This document shows positions 1-6,650 of a stretch of DNA of 11,643 bases, one piece after another. The position numbers were made by a program, and so were the translations under genes. This DNA is from CAZJCK01 sp964544635 (GTDB lineage: Bacteria; Zixibacteria; MSB-5A5; GN15; FEB-12). Under the pieces are notes generated by a model, which did not search any database, was not told the DNA's origin, and saw only the letters and a program-made list of their open reading frames with translations. Every line of letters starts with the position of its first letter. The stretch's first letter is position 1. The stretch covers positions 1-11,643 of the forward strand of contig CAZJCK010000085.1 of the NCBI GenBank assembly GCA_964544635.1, written 5' to 3'.

Positions 1-1
1 G

Positions 2-979
2 ATGAAACGGATTTTTACTGTACTATGCATAGGGATGGTGCTCACTGCCGGCCTCGTTGTTTCAAGCAACGTCGTCGCTCAGGACACCTATACCATAGGC
101 CCTGAAGACTTCCTTGAGATTCGGTACTGGCAGGCGCCCGAACTGAATACCTTAGTCCGGGTTGGCCTTGACGGTACCATTACGCTTGATATTGTCGGCC
201 AGATTCAGGCTGCCGGGAAGACGATCGAAGAGTTGCAGTCCGATATCAGCCGCCAGATGTCGCGATTGCGCAAAGATGTCTCCCAGGCCATCGTCCGTGT
301 TCAGGAATATAATTACCAGCATGTCTTTGTGCTTGGAGCGGTCGCCGATCCCGGACGCAAGGCCTACGAACAGATACCCGGCCTGTGGGAAATTATCCTG
401 CGCGCCGGCGGTGTCGCCGCCAACGGCGACCTGTCCCGCGTTACCATAGTGCGCGGGGGAGACGATGCCGGCGAAATTGAAGTTGTCAATGTCTCCAAAG
501 CACTGGCCGAAGACAAGCTCGAGTCGTTGCCCAAAATCCGGCGTGGCGATACTATTGAGATACCCCGCGTCCCGGGCGGCCTGCCGGGCGCCGAACTGGC
601 CCAGCAGGTTGATCGACGCAATGAAGTTTATGTCGTCGGCGCGGTCGGTCAACCCGGCCGCATCCCGTTCGAAGAAAACACCGATCTGCTGCAACTCATC
701 TCCATGGCCGGCGGTTTCGGTGAGGATGCCGACCTCAAGCACGTCCGGATTGTCTCAAAAGACGGCAACTATGGTCAGGCGGTCGAGTATAATCTGGAAG
801 AATATGTCAAGAACGGTAGCATTAGCCGGTACATCGTCCAGAAAGAGGATATGTTTATCATACCGCGCAAAGGGCGCGGCTTCTGGGGTGGTCTCGAACG
901 CATCGCCACGGTGCTTGGGGTAGCATCTTCAGCAATACTGATTTACCAGATCTTCTCGGATGATGAAACGGTTCGATAG
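2..979 (+). CDS. Polysaccharide export protein, Wza/GumB type with SLBB domains
   Basis: This is probably the outer-membrane/periplasmic channel component for export of an exopolysaccharide. The 325-residue product begins with a Sec signal peptide (residues 1 to about 27, hydrophobic core about 4-22, likely cleavage after VVAQ). A Poly_export domain follows (about 28-101, with the typical GPEDFLEIRYW and DGTITLDIVGQIQ segments). Two SLBB repeats come next, about 106-188 and 208-288, each opening with a V-x-V-x-GAV-x-x-PG pattern (VFVLGAVADPG and VYVVGAVGQPG). A hydrophobic stretch at about 301-317 could be the C-terminal membrane helix. Unlike E. coli Wza there is no lipobox cysteine at the predicted cleavage site; the only early Cys (C9) lies inside the hydrophobic core. 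The ATG is the second base of the window, so its ribosome binding site and promoter are not visible, and an earlier start cannot be excluded. The chain-length gene starts 34 bp downstream. The family call is firm; the attached sugar polymer is unknown. Confidence 0.9.
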   Translation: MKRIFTVLCIGMVLTAGLVVSSNVVAQDTYTIGPEDFLEIRYWQAPELNTLVRVGLDGTITLDIVGQIQAAGKTIEELQSDISRQMSRLRKDVSQAIVRVQEYNYQHVFVLGAVADPGRKAYEQIPGLWEIILRAGGVAANGDLSRVTIVRGGDDAGEIEVVNVSKALAEDKLESLPKIRRGDTIEIPRVPGGLPGAELAQQVDRRNEVYVVGAVGQPGRIPFEENTDLLQLISMAGGFGEDADLKHVRIVSKDGNYGQAVEYNLEEYVKNGSISRYIVQKEDMFIIPRKGRGFWGGLERIATVLGVASSAILIYQIFSDDETVR

Positions 980-1013
980 GTGAAAAACAAATCTGACAGG
1001 TGACCCGACCAAC

Positions 1014-2516
1014 ATGCACGACAATTTAAAAGACAGATCCGACAAACTGCTGCACCCGCGCGAGATTTTCGCCATCCTGGCGCGCCGCAAGTGGCTGCTG
1101 ATCATCCCCATCATCCTGGCCACGGCGGTCGCCTACGGCGGCAGCTACCTGCTCACGCCGCGCTACCAGTCGTCGACCATCATCTGGATCGATCGTCCCT
1201 CCAGCGTTTCGCGCGAGCTGATGGGTCTGCTGGGTGCATCCCGGGAAACGCCGGAAGAACAGATGGCGCGCATCGCCGCGCTGAAGCATGAGGTGACGTC
1301 GCAGAACTACCTGGTGCAATTGATCCAGGATCTCAACCTTGACCAGGATCCCGAAATTTCTCGCGAAGCGGCCAAGATTCGATCAGGCAATCAGGATGTG
1401 CCGCTGGAACAGATCAAGCAGCAGCTCTTAATGAACCGCCTCCGCAACCAGATTTCGCTGTCGGCGATCGGGGCGGATCATGTGCGCCTGACGGTCGAGT
1501 CGGAAGATCCATTCGATGCCCGCGACAAGGTCATGAAACTGACCGAGATCCTCGAGCGCGAAAAAGCGCGTTACGAAATGGAGCGCATCCTCGACAACCA
1601 GTCGTTTGCCGACCTTCAGCTAAAAAAGACCGAGGCCGATTTCCAGACTGCCCAGGACTCGCTCACGGCTGCCCAGCTCCGGCTGCAGCGCACCCAATTG
1701 CCGGCCTCGATTTCCAGCGATGCCAACCGGCGCGAGATCCAGTCCGACATCGACAAGACTGAACAGGAGATTATCGAACAGCGCAACGAACTGGAATCCA
1801 TTCGCGAGCAAATGGCCAACCTCAACATCGAGAGTCCGCGCGCAAATTTCGGCCGTGCGATTGTTAACCTGCGAGCCGATATCGACGGCCAGGTTTCGAC
1901 CTACGCCAACATGGTCGAGAAGTACGCCTGGAACGATCAAGAAGTCATCAACCTGAATATCCGTATGGCCGACAATACTCGTGAATTGGAACGGCTCATC
2001 GACAATGCTGTCTCGGAGGACTACAGCTCGTATCCCGAAAACCAGCAGGATCTGATCGCCCGCTACTTCTTTATCCGCGAAGATATCGACATCCTGAACT
2101 CCCGCTCCAAGCAACTTAAGCTGGCGCTGGAACGGCTTGAACAGCGGATCGCCGCCGTGCCCGATTTGATGGCCCAGGTCGACGAAATGAAAGGCAAGGT
2201 TGAAGAAGCCCGGCGCTACCGCAACGCCTTCCGCTCCGAAGAGGCCACCGTCGAGATCCTCTCGCAGCGGATGACCGAGCGTACCCGCTACCGCATTATC
2301 GAGCCGGCCAAGGTGCCGCTGGCGTCCCACTGGCCCAACCGGATCAAGCTCGGCCTGCTGGGGATTGTTCTCGGCCTGCTGCTCGGCGGCGGCGGGGTTG
2401 TCCTGGTCGAGCTGCTCGACAGCAGCTTCCGGAAGGTTGAAGATATTGAGGAATTCTGCGGCATGAAAGTGCTGGCGACAGTGCCACGGTCCGATCAACT
2501 TAAAACGGTACGTTGA
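1014..2516 (+). CDS. Chain-length determinant / polysaccharide co-polymerase (Wzz/GumC family, XrtA-locus type)
   Basis: This inner-membrane protein probably sets polymer length and links the periplasmic export channel to the cytoplasmic kinase. The 500-residue product has the Wzz layout. A short cytoplasmic N-terminus carries HPREIFAILARRKW, followed by transmembrane helix 1 (about 27-47). A large periplasmic part is rich in Glu, Gln, Arg and Leu and predicted to be coiled coil (about 185-275 and 355-415). A proline motif (P435 and P441) precedes transmembrane helix 2 (about 445-466), and the protein ends with the conserved DSSFRKVEDIEEF segment and about 20 further residues. It stops there, without a fused kinase domain; the kinase is a separate gene two positions downstream. 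AGGTGA at 998-1003 is a plausible but slightly distant ribosome binding site. The length and the neighbouring deacetylase fit the XrtA/PEP-CTERM chain-length subfamily, which is an inference from architecture. Confidence 0.9.
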   Translation: MHDNLKDRSDKLLHPREIFAILARRKWLLIIPIILATAVAYGGSYLLTPRYQSSTIIWIDRPSSVSRELMGLLGASRETPEEQMARIAALKHEVTSQNYLVQLIQDLNLDQDPEISREAAKIRSGNQDVPLEQIKQQLLMNRLRNQISLSAIGADHVRLTVESEDPFDARDKVMKLTEILEREKARYEMERILDNQSFADLQLKKTEADFQTAQDSLTAAQLRLQRTQLPASISSDANRREIQSDIDKTEQEIIEQRNELESIREQMANLNIESPRANFGRAIVNLRADIDGQVSTYANMVEKYAWNDQEVINLNIRMADNTRELERLIDNAVSEDYSSYPENQQDLIARYFFIREDIDILNSRSKQLKLALERLEQRIAAVPDLMAQVDEMKGKVEEARRYRNAFRSEEATVEILSQRMTERTRYRIIEPAKVPLASHWPNRIKLGLLGIVLGLLLGGGGVVLVELLDSSFRKVEDIEEFCGMKVLATVPRSDQLKTVR

Positions 2517-2518
2517 GA

Positions 2519-3640
2519 ATGGAAACTTATCGCCTGAACAGCCGCCTGGTCGACGTAGACCGGGAGTATGTGATACAGACATCACACGATGCCAATGCCG
2601 GTATGGTCTCCAGCCAGTTGTTCGTCAACGGCCGACCGGCCGACACCGTCACGAGACCCCATCCGGTCGAAATCGACCCGGACGACGTCGTCTCGTTGAT
2701 CGAACACCTTCACGGCGAGCAGAAGCGTGAGATCGAACTGCTCCTGCAATGGTATCGCCGTCTTATCGAAAATGGCGAGGCCGACAGGCTGGTGCGACTC
2801 GGCTACGCCTTCCTGTACCGCGGCTTTTGCCAGGAATCGCTCGACTTGTTCAATCACGCCCTTGAACTCGATTCCGAGTATCACCAGGGCTACAACGCGC
2901 TTTGTCTGGCCCGACTATTCCTCGGTGATACTGAGGGCGCCGTCGAGGCTGGCCACCAGGCCGTGATCAAGCGACCCAATTTTGCCGACTACCGCAACAA
3001 CTACGGCGAGGCCCTCATGGCGGGCGGGCGCTTCGACGAAGCCGTTGAAGAATTCAGCCGCGCCATCCAGATAAACCTGTATTATGCCGACGCCCACCTC
3101 AATGTCGCGGTGGCGCTGCTGTCCAAACAGATCGAGGCGCCATCGGACAACAACGCCGCGGCACTGCTCGATGCGGTGCGCGACGCCGTGCGCAAGGCCA
3201 GCACGGTCTATCCCGAGTACAGCCGTGCGGCTATTGAACAGGCACTCGGCGAACTCGACAGCGCCGATCTGGATGGCGCCCGCGAGACTATCCTGCGCAT
3301 CCGCAGCGCCAAGAAAGAAAAGCAGCGCCACGACTATGCATCCTACTATATGAAATTCGTCATGGCCACCAGCGCCATGTCCGAACGGATGCTGGCCGAC
3401 CGCATCGCCTATCTCAAGCAGGAACTGACCCGCAATCCGTCATATGTCGACCTCCACGCCGAGCTGGGACGCTGTTATTTTGAGCAGGGACGTATGTCCT
3501 GGCAGCGCGGTATGGAACAATACCAAAAAGCCCTCGAGATGCACTCGGCTCTGCCGGGGATTCAGGAGGCGATCGACGCCGCCCGGGCTGAGTATGAATC
3601 GCTGTGCGCTGTGCTCAGCAAGATTGTGCAGAAGGGCTGA
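2519..3640 (+). CDS. Cytoplasmic TPR protein of unknown role in the exopolysaccharide operon
   Basis: The 373-residue product has no signal peptide or membrane helix, so it should be cytoplasmic. It divides into a short N-terminal part (about 3-47, alternating hydrophobic and polar residues as in beta strands: YRLNSRLVDVDREYVIQ, MVSSQLFVNG) followed by helices. TPR-like helix pairs can be seen at about 89-122 (LVRLGYAFLYRG then SLDLFNHALELD), 123-156, 157-190 (NYGEALMAGGRFDEAVEEFSRAI) and about 308-342 (LHAELGRCYFEQG then GMEQYQKALEMH). A more divergent helical part lies between. ATG 2519 begins 2 bp after the preceding stop and is preferred. A TTG at 2513 in the same frame would overlap the upstream gene and add two residues. 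No clear Shine-Dalgarno is present, so translation is probably coupled to the upstream gene. Its place between the co-polymerase and its kinase suggests a scaffold or adaptor for the export machine, but that is inference; I do not recognise the specific family. Confidence 0.8.
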   Translation: METYRLNSRLVDVDREYVIQTSHDANAGMVSSQLFVNGRPADTVTRPHPVEIDPDDVVSLIEHLHGEQKREIELLLQWYRRLIENGEADRLVRLGYAFLYRGFCQESLDLFNHALELDSEYHQGYNALCLARLFLGDTEGAVEAGHQAVIKRPNFADYRNNYGEALMAGGRFDEAVEEFSRAIQINLYYADAHLNVAVALLSKQIEAPSDNNAAALLDAVRDAVRKASTVYPEYSRAAIEQALGELDSADLDGARETILRIRSAKKEKQRHDYASYYMKFVMATSAMSERMLADRIAYLKQELTRNPSYVDLHAELGRCYFEQGRMSWQRGMEQYQKALEMHSALPGIQEAIDAARAEYESLCAVLSKIVQKG

Positions 3641-3645
3641 AATCT

Positions 3646-4470
3646 ATGGCTCGCCATCGCCACTCCATCTTCGACGTCTACCAGGCCGAATCACCGTTTG
3701 CAACCGAATTCCGTCGCCTGCTGCGGCGGGTCAATCGCAAGTCGTCGGAACGTGACCTGAAGACGATCATGGTCACTTCGGCCATGCTCTCTGAAGGCAA
3801 GTCGACCGTCTCTGCTTTCCTCGCCCTGACTGCCGCCCGCAGCGAGGGAATGCGGACGCTGCTGATCGATGCCGACATTCGGCGGCCCTCCGCCCACAAA
3901 CTGCTCGGTGTGCCGCGCGAGGATGGTCTGGCAGAGGTATTCGATGGCAGCCGTGAATTCAAGGATGTGATTAAACCGACCAGCCTTGATAAGCTCGATG
4001 TCATCACCGCCGGCCGTGCCACCGCAAATCCGTCGGACAACCTCGACGCCGAGGTCATCGGCGCCATTCTCGACGACATGAAATTCTATTACGACCTCAT
4101 CGTCGTCGATACCGCTCCGGTCCTGCCGGTCTCCGACCCGATGCTGATCGCCCCGAAGGTCGATGGCATCCTCCTGGTCGTGAAGGCCGGCGCTACCCAG
4201 AAAGAGCTGGTCACCCGGGCGATCGACATTCTCGATCCCAACCATTCCCGCATGCTCGGGATCGTCCTGAATAACGTCAACGAAGTTCTCCCCTACTATT
4301 ACGATCACAAGTACTACGGATATTCGTACGACAGCGAGGCCGTCCCGTCGGGACGCGCCAGGTCGTCCAAACGAGACGAACAGAAGAAGACCGGCGACAA
4401 GGCCGCAGCCAGGCCGGACAACGCTGACAGAAGTGACAAGCCCGACAAGCCGGTAAAGAATAAGTCGTAA
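3646..4470 (+). CDS. Exopolysaccharide tyrosine-protein kinase / CpsD-CapB family ATPase
   Basis: This is the cytoplasmic BY-kinase partner of the chain-length protein; cycles of autophosphorylation in this family control polymer assembly. In the 274-residue product the P-loop is at 46-54 (AMLSEGKST), the Walker A' motif at 72-81 (LLIDADIRRP) and Walker B at 151-158 (LIVVDTAP), all expected of BY-kinases. A tyrosine cluster holds seven tyrosines (Y217, 218, 219, 223, 224, 226, 228), the usual phospho-acceptor arrangement. It is followed by a tail of about 46 residues rich in Lys, Asp, Arg and Ser, whereas family members usually end close to the tyrosines. ATG 3646 is chosen because AGAAGG lies just upstream (about 3631-3636) and the protein then begins directly with the family-typical N-terminus (residues 8-27, ending in EFRRLLRRV). 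An in-frame GTG at 3604 would add 14 residues and overlap the TPR gene. Kinase activity is inferred from motifs. Confidence 0.9.
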   Translation: MARHRHSIFDVYQAESPFATEFRRLLRRVNRKSSERDLKTIMVTSAMLSEGKSTVSAFLALTAARSEGMRTLLIDADIRRPSAHKLLGVPREDGLAEVFDGSREFKDVIKPTSLDKLDVITAGRATANPSDNLDAEVIGAILDDMKFYYDLIVVDTAPVLPVSDPMLIAPKVDGILLVVKAGATQKELVTRAIDILDPNHSRMLGIVLNNVNEVLPYYYDHKYYGYSYDSEAVPSGRARSSKRDEQKKTGDKAAARPDNADRSDKPDKPVKNKS

Positions 4471-4490
4471 CGCATCCGTACCCCGGAGCC

Positions 4491-5366
4491 ATGGAAAACG
4501 TCCTCACCATCGATCTCGAAGAGTGGTTTGTTGTGGAAGCCCTGCGCGGTCAGGTCGACCAGGACGACTGGGATGATCTGCCCTCAACGGTCATCGAAAA
4601 CACTTTTCGACTGCTCAGTATCCTCGATCGCCATGATGTCCTGGCGACCTTCTTCGTGCTCGGCTGGGTGGCTGAGCGCCACCCCACGGTGATCCGCGAA
4701 ATCGCCAACCAGGGACACGAGATCGCCTGCCACAGTTATGCCCACCGGCGGGTTGACTCGATGTCACCCGACGAGTTCCGCGAGGACACGGCGCGCTCGA
4801 TGCATGCCATCTCCGAGGCTGCCGACGAGCGGGTGGTCGGTTACCGGGCGCCGAGCTGGTCGATCAACCAGACCACACCCTGGGCATTCGATGTCCTCGC
4901 CGAACTTGGTTTCGAGTACGACAGCTCGATCTTCCCGATTAAGCACGACCTGTACGGCGTGCCCGACGGCCCCCGCCATACCTTCCGCATGACCTGCAAC
5001 GGCGGACGAGTGCTCTGGGAGATCCCCGCCACTACCTTTCGCGTGCTCGGCCGTAATGTCCCGGCTGCCGGCGGTGGATTCTTCCGCCACTCACCTTATT
5101 GGTATTCCCGGCGCATCATCCGTATGCTAAACCGTCAGGGCCAACCGGCCATTTTCTATATCCATCCCTGGGAATTCGACCCTGATCCGCCCCGCATGCA
5201 GGGACTGAGCCTGGTTCAGCGCTTTCGGTCCTACGGTTCCACCTCGCTGCTTGAAATGAAGGTTTCGCGGATGCTGGACGACTTCGAGTTCGTTACCCTG
5301 CGCGAGTACCTGCACCGCCATTTTCGTACCCGCATCGGCTTCCACCAGACCGACACGTTCGACTAA
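4491..5366 (+). CDS. Polysaccharide deacetylase (NodB family, XrtA/PEP-CTERM-associated type)
   Basis: This is a probable N-deacetylase of the exported polymer or of a lipid-linked intermediate (carbohydrate esterase family 4). The 291-residue product begins at once with motif 1, TIDLEEWF (catalytic-base candidate D8). The metal-binding H-x3-H pair follows (HSYAH, H81 and H85), then motif 3 GYRAPSWSI (117-125, R119), and the late motif YIHPWEFDP (H225), typical of the exosortase-associated deacetylase with its DUF3473-like C-terminal part (about 200-280). Motif 1 here is D-L-E-E; most NodB enzymes have two adjacent aspartates. There is no signal peptide, so it is either cytoplasmic or exported in another way. 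ATG 4491 lies 20 bp after the kinase gene, with a GGAG (4485-4488) that is unusually close; family members start just before motif 1, which supports this start. It is probably the last gene of the exopolysaccharide operon in this window. Confidence 0.9.
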   Translation: MENVLTIDLEEWFVVEALRGQVDQDDWDDLPSTVIENTFRLLSILDRHDVLATFFVLGWVAERHPTVIREIANQGHEIACHSYAHRRVDSMSPDEFREDTARSMHAISEAADERVVGYRAPSWSINQTTPWAFDVLAELGFEYDSSIFPIKHDLYGVPDGPRHTFRMTCNGGRVLWEIPATTFRVLGRNVPAAGGGFFRHSPYWYSRRIIRMLNRQGQPAIFYIHPWEFDPDPPRMQGLSLVQRFRSYGSTSLLEMKVSRMLDDFEFVTLREYLHRHFRTRIGFHQTDTFD

Positions 5367-5403
5367 AGCGTCTTGTCCCACTTGCAGTTAAAGGGAATAA
5401 TCC

Positions 5404-5431
5404 TTGACTTGCGGTGTATAAGAGTCATAGT
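5404..5431 (+). promoter_or_regulatory. Weak sigma-70-like promoter candidate before the secreted PsbP-like gene
   Basis: TTGACT (5404-5409) matches the -35 consensus at five of six bases. CATAGT (5426-5431) is a four-of-six -10 candidate at 16-bp spacing, about 53 bp before the ATG at 5485. A better-looking TATAAG (5417-5422) lies too close to this -35 to pair with it. The 118-bp intergenic region 5367-5484 is one of only two sizeable gaps in the window and also holds a direct repeat ACTTGC(A/G)GT at 5380-5388 and 5407-5415. This is a pattern match only. Confidence 0.3.
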
Positions 5432-5484
5432 TACCCCTGTGGTGCTGACAGATGCCAACGACACGTCCAAGCGGAGGAATACGT

Positions 5485-6171
5485 ATGAAAAAGTGGATTA
5501 TCGCAGTACTGGCTATAACATTTTTGATACCCACCATTGACGCCCGACGTCCAAAACCACGCGCCGGCGACGTTGACGATAATGTCTACTCCGATAAGAC
5601 TTATGATTTCAAGCTGACCATTCCGGAAGACTGGAAGTCGACTGTCAAGCTGGAGGAAGACAACTTCCGGATGATGCTGGTCAAGAAAAACTACGAGACC
5701 CCGGCGTACTATGCCTCGGCCCCGGAAAACACTTACGTGCCGCGCATTTCGGTGTTTGTCGGTGAGGCTCCGATGGGACCGTTTGAATACATTGATTCGC
5801 TCACGAGTCCCAGCTACAGTTCCGATCAAAAGAGCGAAATCCTGCGAGAATTTGAGATCATGAATGAGGGTCTCACCGGATCGGGTACCGAACGTATGGA
5901 AATCTCGCCGCGTTCGCGTCGGGCAATAGAAGTCAACGGCATGCTGGGCAGCCTCTGGACCGCCCAGGTCAACTATTTCCGCACCATCACCCTGTCGGCC
6001 TCGGCTCAAGCGGCCCGCCGAATTCAGGGAACCTGGGGCGGCGCGGTATTCGCCGTCAGGAACGGCGACAAGATGCTGTTGATGCACATGATGTGCGAAT
6101 GGAACTTCTTCGAGGCCAACCTCGAAACGTTCGGCCAGGTAATCAACTCCCTGGAGTGGGAGAAGGAATAG
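5485..6171 (+). CDS. Small secreted protein, PsbP/DUF1795-like, function unknown
   Basis: The 228-residue product has a short Sec-type signal peptide (MKKW, hydrophobic core about 4-17, likely cleavage near A20). The mature part opens with YDFKLTIPEDWK (40-51) and closes with the pattern F-x-x-VINSLEW (216-225). Start and end motifs of this kind are typical of the PsbP/Mog1-like fold (DUF1795-class proteins), in which an early strand carries a 'F-x-I-P-x-x-W' element and a last helix leads into a final Trp. The middle part (about 85-200) has no motif I recognise. The single Cys (C204) excludes a disulfide within the mature protein. ATG 5485 is chosen over ATG 5452 because GGAGGA (5473-5478) is ideally spaced and only this start gives a signal peptide. 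It appears to stand alone, with a candidate promoter upstream and a hairpin just after the stop. It probably acts in the periplasm or on the surface; no reaction can be assigned. Confidence 0.8.
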   Translation: MKKWIIAVLAITFLIPTIDARRPKPRAGDVDDNVYSDKTYDFKLTIPEDWKSTVKLEEDNFRMMLVKKNYETPAYYASAPENTYVPRISVFVGEAPMGPFEYIDSLTSPSYSSDQKSEILREFEIMNEGLTGSGTERMEISPRSRRAIEVNGMLGSLWTAQVNYFRTITLSASAQAARRIQGTWGGAVFAVRNGDKMLLMHMMCEWNFFEANLETFGQVINSLEWEKE

Positions 6172-6176
6172 ACTGC

Positions 6177-6200
6177 CGGATACGCCCCGGCGGCGATCCG
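6177..6200 (+). terminator. Candidate intrinsic terminator after the secreted PsbP-like gene
   Basis: Five bases after the stop codon, CGGAT (6177-6181) and CGCC (6183-6186) pair with GGCG (6192-6195) and ATCCG (6196-6200). This gives a 9-bp GC-rich stem with one bulged A (6182) and a 5-base loop. The bases that follow are only moderately T-rich (tccattctta), so termination may be partial. The position fits a boundary between the single-gene unit and the operon that begins with the LapA-like gene. Confidence 0.4.
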
Positions 6201-6214
6201 TCCATTCTTAAACA

Positions 6215-6241
6215 TTGACCGCGGCGATCGGCAGCTATAGC
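6215..6241 (+). promoter_or_regulatory. Possible promoter for the lapA-like to mutL operon
   Basis: TTGACC (6215-6220) is a good -35 match, and TATAGC (6236-6241) is a four-of-six -10 at a short 15-bp spacing. The pair lies in the 116-bp gap 6172-6287, downstream of the terminator candidate and about 47 bp before the lapA-like ATG, where a promoter is expected. The -10 element falls inside the imperfect hairpin at 6227-6249. The support is weak. Confidence 0.25.
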
Positions 6242-6249
6242 TTGCCGAT
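6227..6249. repeat. Imperfect inverted repeat in the leader of the lapA-like gene
   Basis: ATCGGCA (6227-6233) and GC (6234-6235) can pair with GC (6240-6241) and TGCCGAT (6243-6249). This forms a 9-bp stem with one bulged T (6242) and a TATA loop. No T-tract follows, so it does not look like a terminator. It could be an operator-like palindrome or an mRNA leader hairpin about 40 bp before the start codon. Confidence 0.4.
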
Positions 6250-6287
6250 AATGTACGATAAAAGTCCGATAAACCAGCGGAGGACCT

Positions 6288-6650
6288 ATGTGGGCCATTC
6301 GGGCACTGCTTATCCTTTTGATTGTGATTGCCATTGTCGCCTTTTTTGCGCTTAACATTGGTACCGCGCAGAAGGTCGACATCGATTTAGGCTTCCAGCA
6401 ATACTACGACGTTTCGCTCGTTCTCGTGACATTCTGGGCGTTTGTCGCCGGTGCCCTGGTATCGATGGTCCTCTTCATCTCGGTGTACATCAAGCTGTCC
6501 GTGGCCAACCATTCGGCGCGCAAGCGCGTAAAAGCTCTGGAGAGCGAGGTGGCGGTCCTGCGCAACCGGCCGATCGAAGAATCAGCCAAGCTGATCCAGG
6601 AAGGTCAGGACACGCCCGAAGACAAACCGGTTTTCGACGAGGATAAATGA
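6288..6650 (+). CDS. lapA: LapA-like inner-membrane protein (DUF1049)
   Basis: The 120-residue product has the DUF1049/LapA layout. Transmembrane helix 1 is at about 4-22, followed by a short periplasmic loop with a strand-forming segment (QKVDIDLGF, 28-36). Helix 2 is at about 42-67, and a cytoplasmic tail holds a short coiled coil (about 77-95, RKRVKALESEVAVLRNR) and an acidic end. In E. coli LapA sits with LapB in the inner membrane and takes part in control of lipopolysaccharide synthesis. The next gene here is LapB-like, and this linkage strengthens both calls. GGAGGA (6279-6284) gives a strong start at ATG 6288. The stop overlaps the next start (ATGA), so the two proteins are likely made together. 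The family call is firm; the role in lipid A control is inferred from E. coli. Confidence 0.85.
   Translation: MWAIRALLILLIVIAIVAFFALNIGTAQKVDIDLGFQQYYDVSLVLVTFWAFVAGALVSMVLFISVYIKLSVANHSARKRVKALESEVAVLRNRPIEESAKLIQEGQDTPEDKPVFDEDK

Noticed and set aside
980..1003. A GTG-started frame of seven codons between the export and chain-length genes
   Set aside because: It is too short to support, has no ribosome binding site of its own, and its end simply contains the AGGTGA used by the next gene.
1620..2585. A 321-codon open frame on the minus strand opposite the chain-length gene
   Set aside because: It is antisense to a well-supported gene, runs over the junction to the next gene, and shows no motif, start signal or domain of its own.
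3604..3645. A GTG start 14 codons upstream for the tyrosine kinase
   Set aside because: It overlaps the TPR gene, has no fitting ribosome binding site, and adds residues absent from the typical N-terminus; ATG 3646 is better supported.
5367..5403. A possible terminator after the deacetylase gene
   Set aside because: Only a 3-4 bp TCCC/GGGA pairing could be found and there is no T-tract, so no intrinsic terminator is claimed.
5452..5484. An earlier ATG for the secreted PsbP-like gene
   Set aside because: Starting there would bury the signal peptide behind 11 polar residues and ignore the well-spaced GGAGGA before ATG 5485.
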